From assembly GCA_964617765.1 (NCBI GenBank), contig CAZTZY010000103.1, positions 1-9,070 of the forward strand: a stretch of DNA of 9,070 nt, in the 5' to 3' direction. The notes beneath the pieces were generated by a model that saw nothing but the letters and a program-made list of their open reading frames with translations, was not told the DNA's origin and did not search any database. How positions within the stretch are numbered: the first letter of the stretch is position 1; every line of letters starts with the position of its first letter. A program made the translations under genes and the position numbers. Below, piece by piece: positions 1 through 6,550 of the stretch. Source of the DNA: CAZTZY01 sp964617765. GTDB lineage: Bacteria > Pseudomonadota > Gammaproteobacteria > Pseudomonadales > DT-91.

Positions 1-12
1 TTCAAGCTCATG
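1..12 (-). CDS. Possible start of a divergent gene cut by the window edge
   Basis: On the - strand an ATG at 12-10 is preceded by an AAGGGA-like Shine-Dalgarno sequence about six bases upstream, and codons ATG-AGC-TTG run off the window edge. A divergent gene here would explain the 116 bases before the next gene. Only four codons or fewer are visible, so no product can be named and the call may be chance. Confidence 0.2.
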
Positions 13-57
13 AGGATTCCCTTTACAAAAAAACAAGATTAACAAAAGCATAGATTA

Positions 58-87
58 TTTTCACCTATCACCCGGCTACTATAGAAT
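58..87 (+). promoter_or_regulatory. Candidate sigma-70 promoter of the alkC-like gene
   Basis: A TTTTCA box (58-63, 4 of 6 to consensus) and a TAGAAT box (82-87, 5 of 6) are separated by 18 bases. Transcription would start near 94, leaving a leader of about 35 bases that contains a GGGGTG ribosome-binding sequence (119-124) before the ATG at 129. I see no Ada-type or other alkylation-response operator. Assigned by eye only. Confidence 0.3.
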
Positions 88-128
88 AGAAGCTGGCGGA
101 AGCGTACAAAATAACAACGGGGTGTAAT

Positions 129-1229
129 ATGACAGATAAACCATTAATGAAAGATGGCATTAATAAACAATCCATTCATAACATTGCTGAGGCTTTCTCC
201 AAAAGCATGCCGGCATTTGATACAAAATCTTTCATCAAAACGGCTAATCACAGACTGGAAACACTGGAATTAAAACAACGGGTTCATCATATCATTGAAG
301 CCTTGCATCAACATTTACCACAGGATTTCAAAAAATCCGTGCCTGTTTTCAAGAAACTGCGAAAAAACTGGAATAACTCCACTGGCTTTACAGCCTGGCC
401 GGTGATTGATTATATCGGGGTCTATGGCATAGACCATCCCGAACTCGCGCTGCCCGTGCTCAAGGAATTAACCCCGCTCTTTTCTGCTGAATTTGCCATT
501 CGACCGTTTTTACAAAACCATTTTGATATCACCTATCAACACCTGCAAATATGGTGTAACGATGACGATGAACATGTGCGCCGACTGGTTTCTGAAGGGT
601 CTCGACCCAGATTGCCGTGGGGTCCGCGTTTACCCTTTTTATGTAGAGATCCAGAACCTATTTTACCGCTGCTGAATACACTAAAAAATGATCCCAGCGA
701 TTACGTTAGACGTTCGGTAGCGAATAATCTTAATGATATTTCCAAAGACAACGCCAACATTGTCATTGCAACCTGTCTGGCCTGGCAAAAAAATGCCAGT
801 AAAGAGACCCAATGGATTATTCGTCACGCTACCCGCAGCCTGGTGAAATCCGGGCACCCCGAAATATTACATTTACTCGGCTATACCACATTGCCCAAAA
901 TAAAGGTCAACAAACTAGGCATTTCCAATAATAACCTGCATATGGGAGAAAGCCTGGATATGCATTTCACCGTAAGCTCAACAGCAAAAGAAGATCAGCG
1001 CCTGGTGATTGATTATGCTATTCATCATGTCAAAGCCAATGGCAGTAGCAGCGCCAAAGTTTTCAAACTGAAATCCCTGACGTTGCCCGCAGGTAAAAGC
1101 ATCACCCTGCAAAAAAAACACCCTTTCCAAAAAATTACCACTCGCCAATACTATTCCGGATTACACCGCATGGAATTACTCATTAATGGCATCCCGGAGG
1201 GTGGCATCGATTTTTCATTAACGGTGTAA
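129..1229 (+). CDS. alkC: AlkC-like DNA alkylation repair glycosylase with C-terminal Ig-like domain
   Basis: The protein (366 residues) matches the AlkC/AlkD HEAT-like repeat DNA glycosylases, cytoplasmic enzymes that start base excision repair by removing cationic N-methylated bases. Studied AlkC proteins excise 3-methyladenine and also 3-methylcytosine and 1-methyladenine without flipping the base. The recognisable block is EGSRPRLPWGPRLPFL (156-171), followed by a repeat with DPSDYVRRSVANNLNDISK (188-206), both typical of AlkC. Residues 1-250 are helical. From about 256 the sequence becomes beta-rich, fitting the Ig-like domain that one AlkC subgroup carries at its C terminus. The start is supported by GGGGTG four bases upstream. 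The gene stands alone on its promoter; the lipoprotein 65 bases downstream has no evident link. The family call is firm; substrate range is inferred from the family. Confidence 0.86.
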   Translation: MTDKPLMKDGINKQSIHNIAEAFSKSMPAFDTKSFIKTANHRLETLELKQRVHHIIEALHQHLPQDFKKSVPVFKKLRKNWNNSTGFTAWPVIDYIGVYGIDHPELALPVLKELTPLFSAEFAIRPFLQNHFDITYQHLQIWCNDDDEHVRRLVSEGSRPRLPWGPRLPFLCRDPEPILPLLNTLKNDPSDYVRRSVANNLNDISKDNANIVIATCLAWQKNASKETQWIIRHATRSLVKSGHPEILHLLGYTTLPKIKVNKLGISNNNLHMGESLDMHFTVSSTAKEDQRLVIDYAIHHVKANGSSSAKVFKLKSLTLPAGKSITLQKKHPFQKITTRQYYSGLHRMELLINGIPEGGIDFSLTV

Positions 1230-1247
1230 TCCACTGGCAATTATTCG

Positions 1248-1253
1248 TATACT
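1248..1253 (+). promoter_or_regulatory. Possible -10 box before lipoprotein gene
   Basis: TATACT (5 of 6 to consensus) lies 41 bases before the start of the lipoprotein gene at 1295, but no good -35 box sits at the right distance. It would give a leader of about 35 bases. Read-through from the alkC-like gene is an equally good explanation, since no terminator is seen in 1230-1294. Confidence 0.22.
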
Positions 1254-1294
1254 AAACCCATCATTGACGACTTTATGCTCAGCAGAGACATTCC

Positions 1295-2227
1295 ATGAAA
1301 AAACAGCTCATTCTTATCTTCCTGTCAGCCTGTTTTATCAGCAGCTGCTCCACCTACAAAACCAACAGCAAAACCACCTTCAGTTCTACCTACTTAAGTG
1401 GGCAGGAACCGGTTATCCATGTTGGGGAAATCACAGAAAGCCCCGACAAACTCACATTGCTCGGCTGGGTCGAAGCCAGCGTATCAAAACCCAGTATCAT
1501 TGCCAAAAATCCCACTGAAGAACAAGTGGATATCATTCTTGCGGAAAAAGGCGAGGCATTAGGTGCTGACGCCATAATCTATGTTACCTATAAAACAAGA
1601 ATAGGATCGTTATTCTTGAACAAAATTGAAGCTCGCGGCCAAGCCGTTAAACTGAAAGACAACTCTGCAAAACTTGAAGGTATAAAACCGAAAAGTACTA
1701 ATCAACTACCTGCTTTACCAATTACAAAACCTGTTATTACCAATAATGCCATCGATACAATACCTCCTGAAACCATAGAAGCATCTAACAATTTCACTAC
1801 AGAAGAAACGCCTGCGGAATCAGAACCTGAAATCAGCTATGCAGACAGAAACAAGGAAGAGAACATACCCACCACCGTTGAAGAAGTGCTTAAAATAAAA
1901 TCAACCTCTTCTGCGAAATTAGCTCCACCTGTTTCTCTCAAAACAGAAGTCGCCCAAAAAGATAAAGAAAAAAAGATCCAGAAATTAAATGAACTTGCCG
2001 AACAAGCGAAACGCTGTGAACCCACCCTGGATGACATTGCAGAATATGAATCAAGTTACGATGCCCTGAATTACCTGATCATGAATGCCGATTATTTATT
2101 GAAAAAATCACGCGGGTTAAATGACCAGGATATGGAAAGTGCATCATTGCGCTTAACCCAGCTGTTAGAACAGCAACTGGCCAAGCTGAAAGCCAACAAA
2201 CCGGTATTGAAAGAACAACAACCCTGA
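1295..2227 (+). CDS. Predicted outer-membrane lipoprotein of unknown function
   Basis: A short signal peptide (MKK, then a hydrophobic stretch) ends in the lipobox I-S-S-C with the lipidated cysteine at residue 18. Ser at the +2 position predicts sorting to the outer membrane by Lol rules. Residues 36-120 form a compact domain with LGWVEASV (56-63) and ALGADAIIYVTY (88-99), weakly reminiscent of the YbjQ/heavy-metal-binding-like fold; this is a resemblance, not an identification. Residues 121-220 are a low-complexity linker rich in Pro, Thr, Glu, Ser and Lys that probably spans the periplasm or cell wall. Residues 221-300 are charged and predicted helical, with one cysteine (241). No catalytic motif is visible. 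The ribosome-binding site is weak (AGAGAC region). The gene meets the next one tail to tail with a 40-base gap. Confidence 0.75.
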   Translation: MKKQLILIFLSACFISSCSTYKTNSKTTFSSTYLSGQEPVIHVGEITESPDKLTLLGWVEASVSKPSIIAKNPTEEQVDIILAEKGEALGADAIIYVTYKTRIGSLFLNKIEARGQAVKLKDNSAKLEGIKPKSTNQLPALPITKPVITNNAIDTIPPETIEASNNFTTEETPAESEPEISYADRNKEENIPTTVEEVLKIKSTSSAKLAPPVSLKTEVAQKDKEKKIQKLNELAEQAKRCEPTLDDIAEYESSYDALNYLIMNADYLLKKSRGLNDQDMESASLRLTQLLEQQLAKLKANKPVLKEQQP

Positions 2228-2267
2228 AATAAGAACCCTGGCACTTTTAAAATGATGCCCGTGCGCG

Positions 2268-3614
2268 CTATTGTTCTTTCATCGTAGATTCAAATGTATT
2301 TACCACATTTAATAATGATGCGGCATTCATCCTTAACTCATTGGCACGGGCAGAAGCCTCGCCTACCAGCTTTTTATTTTGATCAACCGCACGATCAATA
2401 TCATCAATCCCGGTAGTAATTTGCCGAATCGCTTCATGCTGTTCCTGGCTTGAGTCATTCACATTCTGGATGGTTTGTGTCAAGGGATATATCGCAGCCG
2501 CAATTTCCTGAAAACGGTCTTTCATCACCCGGGCCAGATTCACGCCCTCTTGCACATAATTAAAATTATTACCTAACAGTTTATTAATACTGTCTGCAGC
2601 TTTCGCTGAACGCTCTGACAAACGCTTCACTTCAAGTGCCACCACTTTAAAACCGCCGCTTCCGCCTTCAGCCCTGGAAGCTTCAATCATTGCATTCAAC
2701 GATAAAATATTAGTCTGGTAGGAGATATCATTAATCACATTATTAATGGTTTGAATTTCTTCACTCGACTGCCGAATTTTATCAATGGATAACGTTAACG
2801 CATCAATAATATCCTTGCTTTGTACAATATTTTGTTCGGTATTTTTAATAGCAGCCATGGCAGAACTGGCAAGCTGGCTATTTTGGTGTGCCGTAGCACC
2901 CAATTCTTCCGTAGTCACAGAAAGTTGTTCTGTCGCGGTTTTTTGCTGTAAGGAAAATGCCAATAAATTCTCACCAGTTTCAGCCAGACTATCCGCAGTT
3001 TTATTCACCACAGAACTTTCATGCACCAGGCGATTCATCACCTCATGATTAGTGGTATCAATTTTTTTATGAATGAGGCCTTTATATAACAATGCCAGAA
3101 TCGAAAGATAGACAATTGCCGATAACAAGGTTGCCATCTTCGATGCCTCAGATGAATAAACATTCACTGTAATAAAATCACGCAAATAATCATCCAGAAT
3201 ACTCATCACCAGCACATTCATAAACAAGGCCACCAGATACTTGAATGGCTTTTGGGAAGTAAAGGTGATCACCAGAATAACAATAAATATAAAAAAGGCC
3301 GCACTGCCATCCACACCCCTGTCAATCACCCACATACTGTTTAGCAACAGGCCACCGGTGATAACAAAAACCAATACGGATTTTTCTAGCTGATTGGCAA
3401 AGCGACACAAATAGTAAATATAGAAATACAAAGCGTTGGCAACCAAAATAGAAACAGTCAGCACCCATGATGTTGCCTGAAACAACATAAAGAAAAATGC
3501 AGGAACCAAAGTAACGATAGAAACAGCAATGGCACAGTTAAAAATCTTGTGCTCCATGCCGAACTGCTCATCCGTTCCCGCAGCCATATCCAACAGTTGT
3601 TTATAAGACATCAT
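2268..3614 (-). CDS. Methyl-accepting chemotaxis protein with six-helix membrane sensor, no HAMP
   Basis: The C-terminal half (about 200-448) is a chemoreceptor signalling domain: a long coiled coil with the hairpin tip around ISYQTNILSLNAMIEASRA (297-315) and VVALEVKRLSERSAKAADSI (324-343), which would bind CheW/CheA in the receptor array. The N-terminal part has six hydrophobic segments at roughly 24-46, 48-70, 79-95, 104-119, 124-140 and 160-177, with no extracellular ligand domain and no HAMP linker, so any signal would be sensed in or near the membrane. The tip departs from the usual GEQGRGFAVVADEV: here it reads EGGSGGFKVVALEV. There is no CheR-binding pentapeptide at the C terminus. 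Two adjacent ATG codons start the gene and no good ribosome-binding site is visible. It lies 67 bases downstream of the isomerase gene on the same strand; no che genes are in the window. The ligand is unknown. Confidence 0.85.
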   Translation of the reverse strand: MMSYKQLLDMAAGTDEQFGMEHKIFNCAIAVSIVTLVPAFFFMLFQATSWVLTVSILVANALYFYIYYLCRFANQLEKSVLVFVITGGLLLNSMWVIDRGVDGSAAFFIFIVILVITFTSQKPFKYLVALFMNVLVMSILDDYLRDFITVNVYSSEASKMATLLSAIVYLSILALLYKGLIHKKIDTTNHEVMNRLVHESSVVNKTADSLAETGENLLAFSLQQKTATEQLSVTTEELGATAHQNSQLASSAMAAIKNTEQNIVQSKDIIDALTLSIDKIRQSSEEIQTINNVINDISYQTNILSLNAMIEASRAEGGSGGFKVVALEVKRLSERSAKAADSINKLLGNNFNYVQEGVNLARVMKDRFQEIAAAIYPLTQTIQNVNDSSQEQHEAIRQITTGIDDIDRAVDQNKKLVGEASARANELRMNAASLLNVVNTFESTMKEQ

Positions 3615-3668
3615 AATAAATTCAACAAAATTTTTATTGTTAGTGAATGAAAACTATTAATCACCAGT

Positions 3669-3683
3669 GATGGCACAACCATC
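3669..3683 (-). other. Weak stem-loop at the end of the isomerase gene
   Basis: GATGG (3669-3673) pairs with CCATC (3679-3683) around a five-base loop, overlapping the isomerase stop codon. A second short dyad, ATCA/TGAT, lies next to it in the intergenic region. Neither has a GC-rich stem followed by a T-run, so I do not call a terminator; read-through into the chemoreceptor gene is plausible. Confidence 0.2.
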
Positions 3684-4035
3684 AAGCCATATTGTCAGGA
3701 CCCCAATAGGCTTTCATGCTTTGCACTTTACCCGCCTCATTGAGAACAAATACATCAATCGGGCTGATTTTCATCTTGCCCATAATCACATCAAAACTGA
3801 ATGCCACGGAATTGCCCGCACAACGCGGCTTGCCATTCAGCACCAGTTTTGCTCCTGCTTCAAATGCACCCTTGTAAAACTCGGTAATCACCGCCATGCC
3901 TTCTCGCACCGGAGTACCTACCGGATCTTCCACTGTAGCATCATCCGCAAACAATGATTGAATGAGGCTGATATCAGCCTTGGCAAAGGCTTCAATATAT
4001 TGATCTACGGCTTTTTGTAAGGTTGTAGTATCCAT
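3682..4035 (-). CDS. ksi: Steroid delta-isomerase-like (ketosteroid isomerase) protein
   Basis: This 117-residue NTF2-fold protein closely resembles bacterial ketosteroid isomerases (EC 5.3.3.1), which move the double bond of 3-oxo-delta5-steroids to the conjugated delta4 position. The block LFADDATVEDPVG (28-40) is nearly identical to what I recall of the Comamonas testosteroni enzyme. The catalytic residues are all in place: Tyr13 in DQYIEA (Tyr14-like, oxyanion hole), Asp37 in VEDPVG (Asp38-like general base) and Asp94 in SPIDVF (Asp99-like, oxyanion hole). Length fits the family (about 125-131). There is no signal peptide, so it is cytoplasmic. The start is fixed by a strong AGGAG (4045-4041) five bases before the ATG. 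A promoter candidate lies just upstream, and a chemoreceptor gene follows on the same strand. No other steroid genes are in view, so the true substrate could be another enolisable ketone. Confidence 0.82.
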   Translation of the reverse strand: MDTTTLQKAVDQYIEAFAKADISLIQSLFADDATVEDPVGTPVREGMAVITEFYKGAFEAGAKLVLNGKPRCAGNSVAFSFDVIMGKMKISPIDVFVLNEAGKVQSMKAYWGPDNMA

Positions 4036-4040
4036 GTTAT

Positions 4041-4045
4041 CTCCT
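4041..4045 (-). promoter_or_regulatory. Strong ribosome-binding site of isomerase gene
   Basis: AGGAG on the - strand sits five bases before the ATG at 4035-4033. It is the best Shine-Dalgarno match in the window and settles the start of the isomerase gene. Confidence 0.75.
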
Positions 4046-4078
4046 GGAAAACAGTTATTGGGAAAGGTCGTGTAGCTG

Positions 4079-4106
4079 ATAATAGCGCGACCGTATTATT
4101 CGGCAA
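4079..4106 (-). promoter_or_regulatory. Candidate promoter of the isomerase gene
   Basis: On the - strand TTGCCG (4106-4101, 4 of 6) and TATTAT (4084-4079, 5 of 6) are 16 bases apart. Transcription would begin near 4072, giving a leader of about 37 bases that carries the strong AGGAG. It lies back to back with the + strand promoter of the lipoprotein gene. Confidence 0.4.
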
Positions 4107-4123
4107 CAGTTAGAAATGATGAT

Positions 4124-4152
4124 TTTTCATTAATAGTGATTACTGCTAAAAT
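4124..4152 (+). promoter_or_regulatory. Candidate extended -10 promoter of the 4212 lipoprotein gene
   Basis: TTTTCA (4124-4129, 4 of 6) and TAAAAT (4147-4152, 5 of 6) are separated by 17 bases, and TG at 4144-4145 makes an extended -10 (TGnTAAAAT). The predicted start near 4159 leaves a leader of about 53 bases to the ATG at 4212. This is the second-best promoter match in the window. Confidence 0.45.
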
Positions 4153-4211
4153 CTGCGCGCTTTTGAGCACAGCGACAACCCAATTGCACCCCTATTTACG
4201 AGCAGACCATC

Positions 4212-4883
4212 ATGAAACTAACCACTAGCAAGAAAAAACTGACCCTTATTGCTGCCTTTTGTCTGGCGCTTGCCTCTTGCACACTGCTGATGGGCCCACA
4301 GGCATCTATCATCAATTCATTGTTTGAAAAATTTGTCGGCGTCAGCCCACTGGATGCTAAAATTTTTGAACACCCGTTAATCAAGGGCCGTATGCAGGAT
4401 TTACTCGGTGACAAATACGATGCCACCATGAAAATATTAAATACTGCTTCAGCCATTCAAAAAGAAGGACCGCTGTATTATGTCGTTTCACGCTACACCC
4501 CACTGCCACAATTCGCTGAAAAAGCCGGTTTTGTCTATAACAGCGAAACCAACCAGATGGTCGTATTGTTGCTGAAAGGCGATGTCCACACCTTGCTGTT
4601 TGAAACTGTCGGCAAAGCGACTGAAAAAGTGGCACCGGCATTACCAAAAGAACTCGACCTGCTGATCCATCCCGAAAAGATCATCGACAAGGCTATTGAT
4701 AAAGCGACCGGCGCAGCTGCTGAAGCTGTTGGCATTGACCCTACTACCGCCGAACTGTTAAAACAGGCGACTACGCCAGGAGAGCTTGAAAACATGGCTG
4801 CCGATGCTTTCAAAAAACAGGTCGAATCGGCGGAACCAAAAAACAGTCCAAGCCCGGACAGCAACGAACAACCCCTACCGTAA
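4212..4883 (+). CDS. Predicted lipoprotein of unknown function
   Basis: A lysine-rich n-region (KLTTSKKK), a hydrophobic core and the lipobox L-A-S-C (Cys23, Thr at +2) mark a lipoprotein of 223 residues, probably in the outer membrane. The mature part is mostly helical. Residues 84-130 look like the conserved core, with GPLYYVVSRYTPLPQ (86-100) and MVVLLLKGDVHTLLFE (116-131), a hydrophobic stretch that could be buried beta strands. Residues 155-200 are alanine-rich and helical (KIIDKAIDKATGAAAEAVG), and the last 15 are Pro/Ser/Asn-rich and probably disordered. I do not recognise the family and see no catalytic motif. It has its own extended -10 promoter, divergent from the isomerase gene; the ribosome-binding site is weak. 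The following nucleotide pyrophosphohydrolase starts 157 bases further on. Confidence 0.7.
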   Translation: MKLTTSKKKLTLIAAFCLALASCTLLMGPQASIINSLFEKFVGVSPLDAKIFEHPLIKGRMQDLLGDKYDATMKILNTASAIQKEGPLYYVVSRYTPLPQFAEKAGFVYNSETNQMVVLLLKGDVHTLLFETVGKATEKVAPALPKELDLLIHPEKIIDKAIDKATGAAAEAVGIDPTTAELLKQATTPGELENMAADAFKKQVESAEPKNSPSPDSNEQPLP

Positions 4884-4905
4884 CATTTTCTCATGGCGCT
4901 TTCAG

Positions 4906-4924
4906 GCAAGCTTGCAGGGCTTGC
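4906..4924 (+). other. Small stem-loop after lipoprotein gene
   Basis: GCAAGC (4906-4911) and GCTTGC (4919-4924) form a six-base stem with a seven-base loop, 22 bases after the lipoprotein stop. There is no T-run behind it, so intrinsic termination is doubtful; it might protect the 3' end of the mRNA or be chance. Confidence 0.25.
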
Positions 4925-5002
4925 TTGATATGGCGCAGGGTTTAACCGGTTTACTACCCACCTTCCTGCATTTTTCTTCATTTCCAGCACCGATTCTGCT
5001 AC

Positions 5003-5019
5003 AAGTAATGTACTTACTT
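5003..5019. repeat. Inverted repeat just upstream of the MazG-like gene
   Basis: AAGTAA (5003-5008) and TTACTT (5014-5019) are perfect inverted arms around TGTAC, ending 20 bases before the ATG at 5040. The position suits an operator for the 5040-7302 cluster, but no regulator is identified and such short AT-rich dyads arise by chance. Confidence 0.3.
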
Positions 5020-5039
5020 CACAACAGCAGTCTTGGCCT

Positions 5040-5396
5040 ATGAGCAATCCCCTGGATTTAGAACACCTTACTGAAAAACTGCGCCAGTTCGCCAATGAAC
5101 GCGACTGGAACCAGTTTCATTCACCCAAGAACCTGGCCATGGCTATTAGCGTTGAAGCCAGCGAACTGCTGGAGATTTTCCAGTGGTTAACTGAAGCGCA
5201 AAGCCGTGCACCCAATGCACAACAACAGGAACAGATTCGCCATGAAATGGCCGATGTCATGTTGTATCTTATTCGCCTGAGTGATGTTTTAGGCATTGAT
5301 ATGGCCACAGCCATCAATGAGAAAATGGCCATTAATGCCTCACGTTATCCTGCCGATAAAGTGAAAGGCAGCGCCAAAAAATACACTGAATACTGA
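5040..5396 (+). CDS. MazG-like nucleotide pyrophosphohydrolase (dCTPase-type)
   Basis: This small all-alpha NTP pyrophosphatase (118 residues) belongs to the MazG-like superfamily, closest in motif to the dCTP pyrophosphatase/RS21-C6 group, which hydrolyses non-canonical or excess dNTPs to NMP and pyrophosphate. The metal-binding pattern ExxE...ExxD is present: Glu39 and Glu42 in EASELLEIFQW (39-49), then Glu69 and Asp72 in EMADVMLYLIRL (69-80). FHSPKNLAMAISVE (26-39) before it is also typical. A single MazG-like domain is expected at this length, unlike the two-domain MazG of E. coli. It acts in the cytoplasm as a dimer or tetramer by family precedent. The ribosome-binding site is poor and no clear promoter was found in 4884-5039. 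It is followed after 11 bases by the phospholipase D gene, so they are probably co-transcribed; a functional link is not obvious. Confidence 0.85.
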   Translation: MSNPLDLEHLTEKLRQFANERDWNQFHSPKNLAMAISVEASELLEIFQWLTEAQSRAPNAQQQEQIRHEMADVMLYLIRLSDVLGIDMATAINEKMAINASRYPADKVKGSAKKYTEY

Positions 5397-5407
5397 CTGA
5401 AATAATT

Positions 5408-6550
5408 ATGCACCCCAGCTCAACTGCCTACAGAAATATCAACGACTGGCAACAGGAAGAAATTTTTGCCAGTGCCGAAGCGTATTTCGATAACCTGTTA
5501 GCCGGCATAGCACAAGCGCAACACAGTATTGACATGGATTTTTATATATTTGAACTGGATGTGTTAGGGCTAAAAATCATCGATGCTTTAATTGCTGCCG
5601 CACAACGCCAGGTAAAAATTCGCCTGATGATTGATGGCCTGGGCTCCGGTTTCAACGCCAGAAAAATCGCTGCCATGTTGAACATCAAGAACATCGAGTT
5701 ACGCATCTTTCATCCCTTCCCGTTTGCCCTGAACGTGTTTCGCTGGTCAAATGAAGAAGGCAATATGCTGCACAAATTCTGGTATTTCTTTCGTCGCGCC
5801 AACCATCGTAATCACCATAAACTGTGCATCATCGATAACCAATGTTTATGGACAGGCAGCTTTAACATCTCGGCACAGCATTTAAGCCACAAAAATGGCG
5901 GTGAGAATTGGCACGATTATGGTGTAAAAATTATCGATAACAACCTGCAAACTATAGTGCAATCGTTTAATGTATTATTTGATAAAAAAACGCTGGCCAG
6001 CAAAAAACTTTACCTGCATAAAATACGCTCCAACTTTACCGATGTACTAAGACGCATCACCAACAACCTGTTAGTGCGACGCATCCGGAATGCACAGCAC
6101 CGCATCTGGATATGCAGTGCCTATTTTTCACCGACACATAAAGTATTAAGCGCCATCAAAAAAGCCCGTGAACACGATGTTGACGTTCGCCTGATCTTAC
6201 CCGCCATTTCCGATGTATTTTTTGTCCCCATGCTCAGCCGCACGTACCACAAAAAACTGTTACAACAAGGCGTGAAGATCTACGAATATCAACCTTCTGT
6301 ATTACATGCCAAGTTAATGCTGATCGACGATAAATGCCTGATGGGCAGCACCAACCTGAACCACCGCAGCTTTCACCATGATCTGGAGCTTGATATTGTG
6401 CTATCGAAACCCGCAAGCATTCAACGCCTGGAAGAATGCCTGCTTGAAGACATGGAATCTTCAAAAGTCATTACACTGGACGATATCAACCACCAAACCC
6501 TGACCTTATTTTTTGCGCGCTGGTTTCGCCTGTTCCGGTATTGGTTATGA
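5408..6550 (+). CDS. clsB: Cardiolipin synthase B-like phospholipase D family protein
   Basis: Two HKD motifs define the phospholipase D superfamily. The first has His136, Lys138 and Asp143 (HHKLCIID) followed by GSFN; the second has His300, Lys302 and Asp307 (HAKLMLID) followed by GSTN. At 380 residues with no N-terminal transmembrane helices it resembles ClsB (YbhO, about 410 residues in E. coli) more than ClsA. ClsB makes cardiolipin or phosphatidylglycerol by phosphatidyl transfer at the cytoplasmic face of the inner membrane. The aromatic and basic C terminus (FFARWFRLFRYWL) may help it bind the membrane. The next gene is a YbhP-type protein overlapping by ATGA, and in E. coli clsB also neighbours ybhP, which strengthens the assignment. 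It starts 11 bases after the MazG-like gene with no clear ribosome-binding site. Other PLD activities (nuclease, phospholipase) are less likely. Confidence 0.85.
   Translation: MHPSSTAYRNINDWQQEEIFASAEAYFDNLLAGIAQAQHSIDMDFYIFELDVLGLKIIDALIAAAQRQVKIRLMIDGLGSGFNARKIAAMLNIKNIELRIFHPFPFALNVFRWSNEEGNMLHKFWYFFRRANHRNHHKLCIIDNQCLWTGSFNISAQHLSHKNGGENWHDYGVKIIDNNLQTIVQSFNVLFDKKTLASKKLYLHKIRSNFTDVLRRITNNLLVRRIRNAQHRIWICSAYFSPTHKVLSAIKKAREHDVDVRLILPAISDVFFVPMLSRTYHKKLLQQGVKIYEYQPSVLHAKLMLIDDKCLMGSTNLNHRSFHHDLELDIVLSKPASIQRLEECLLEDMESSKVITLDDINHQTLTLFFARWFRLFRYWL

Noticed and set aside
2228..2267. A possible bidirectional terminator between the convergent lipoprotein and chemoreceptor genes
   Set aside because: Only a four-base GCAC/GTGC pairing with a 16-base loop is present and no T-run follows.
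4893..4936. Direct repeats ATGGCGC (4893-4899 and 4930-4936) flanking the stem-loop at 4906-4924, resembling a tiny insertion with target duplication
   Set aside because: Seven bases is short, the enclosed segment is only 30 bases and carries no known element; chance is the simplest explanation.
4786..5043. An open frame of 85 codons ending in TGA that overlaps the MazG-like ATG as ATGA
   Set aside because: It starts inside the lipoprotein gene in another frame, has no ribosome-binding site or family resemblance, and its first third is the shifted reading of lipoprotein codons. The ATGA overlap is probably coincidence.
4535..5095. A 186-codon open frame on the - strand
   Set aside because: It is antisense to the lipoprotein and MazG-like genes, with Ser/Ala/Cys-rich composition typical of a reverse-frame shadow and no recognisable motif.
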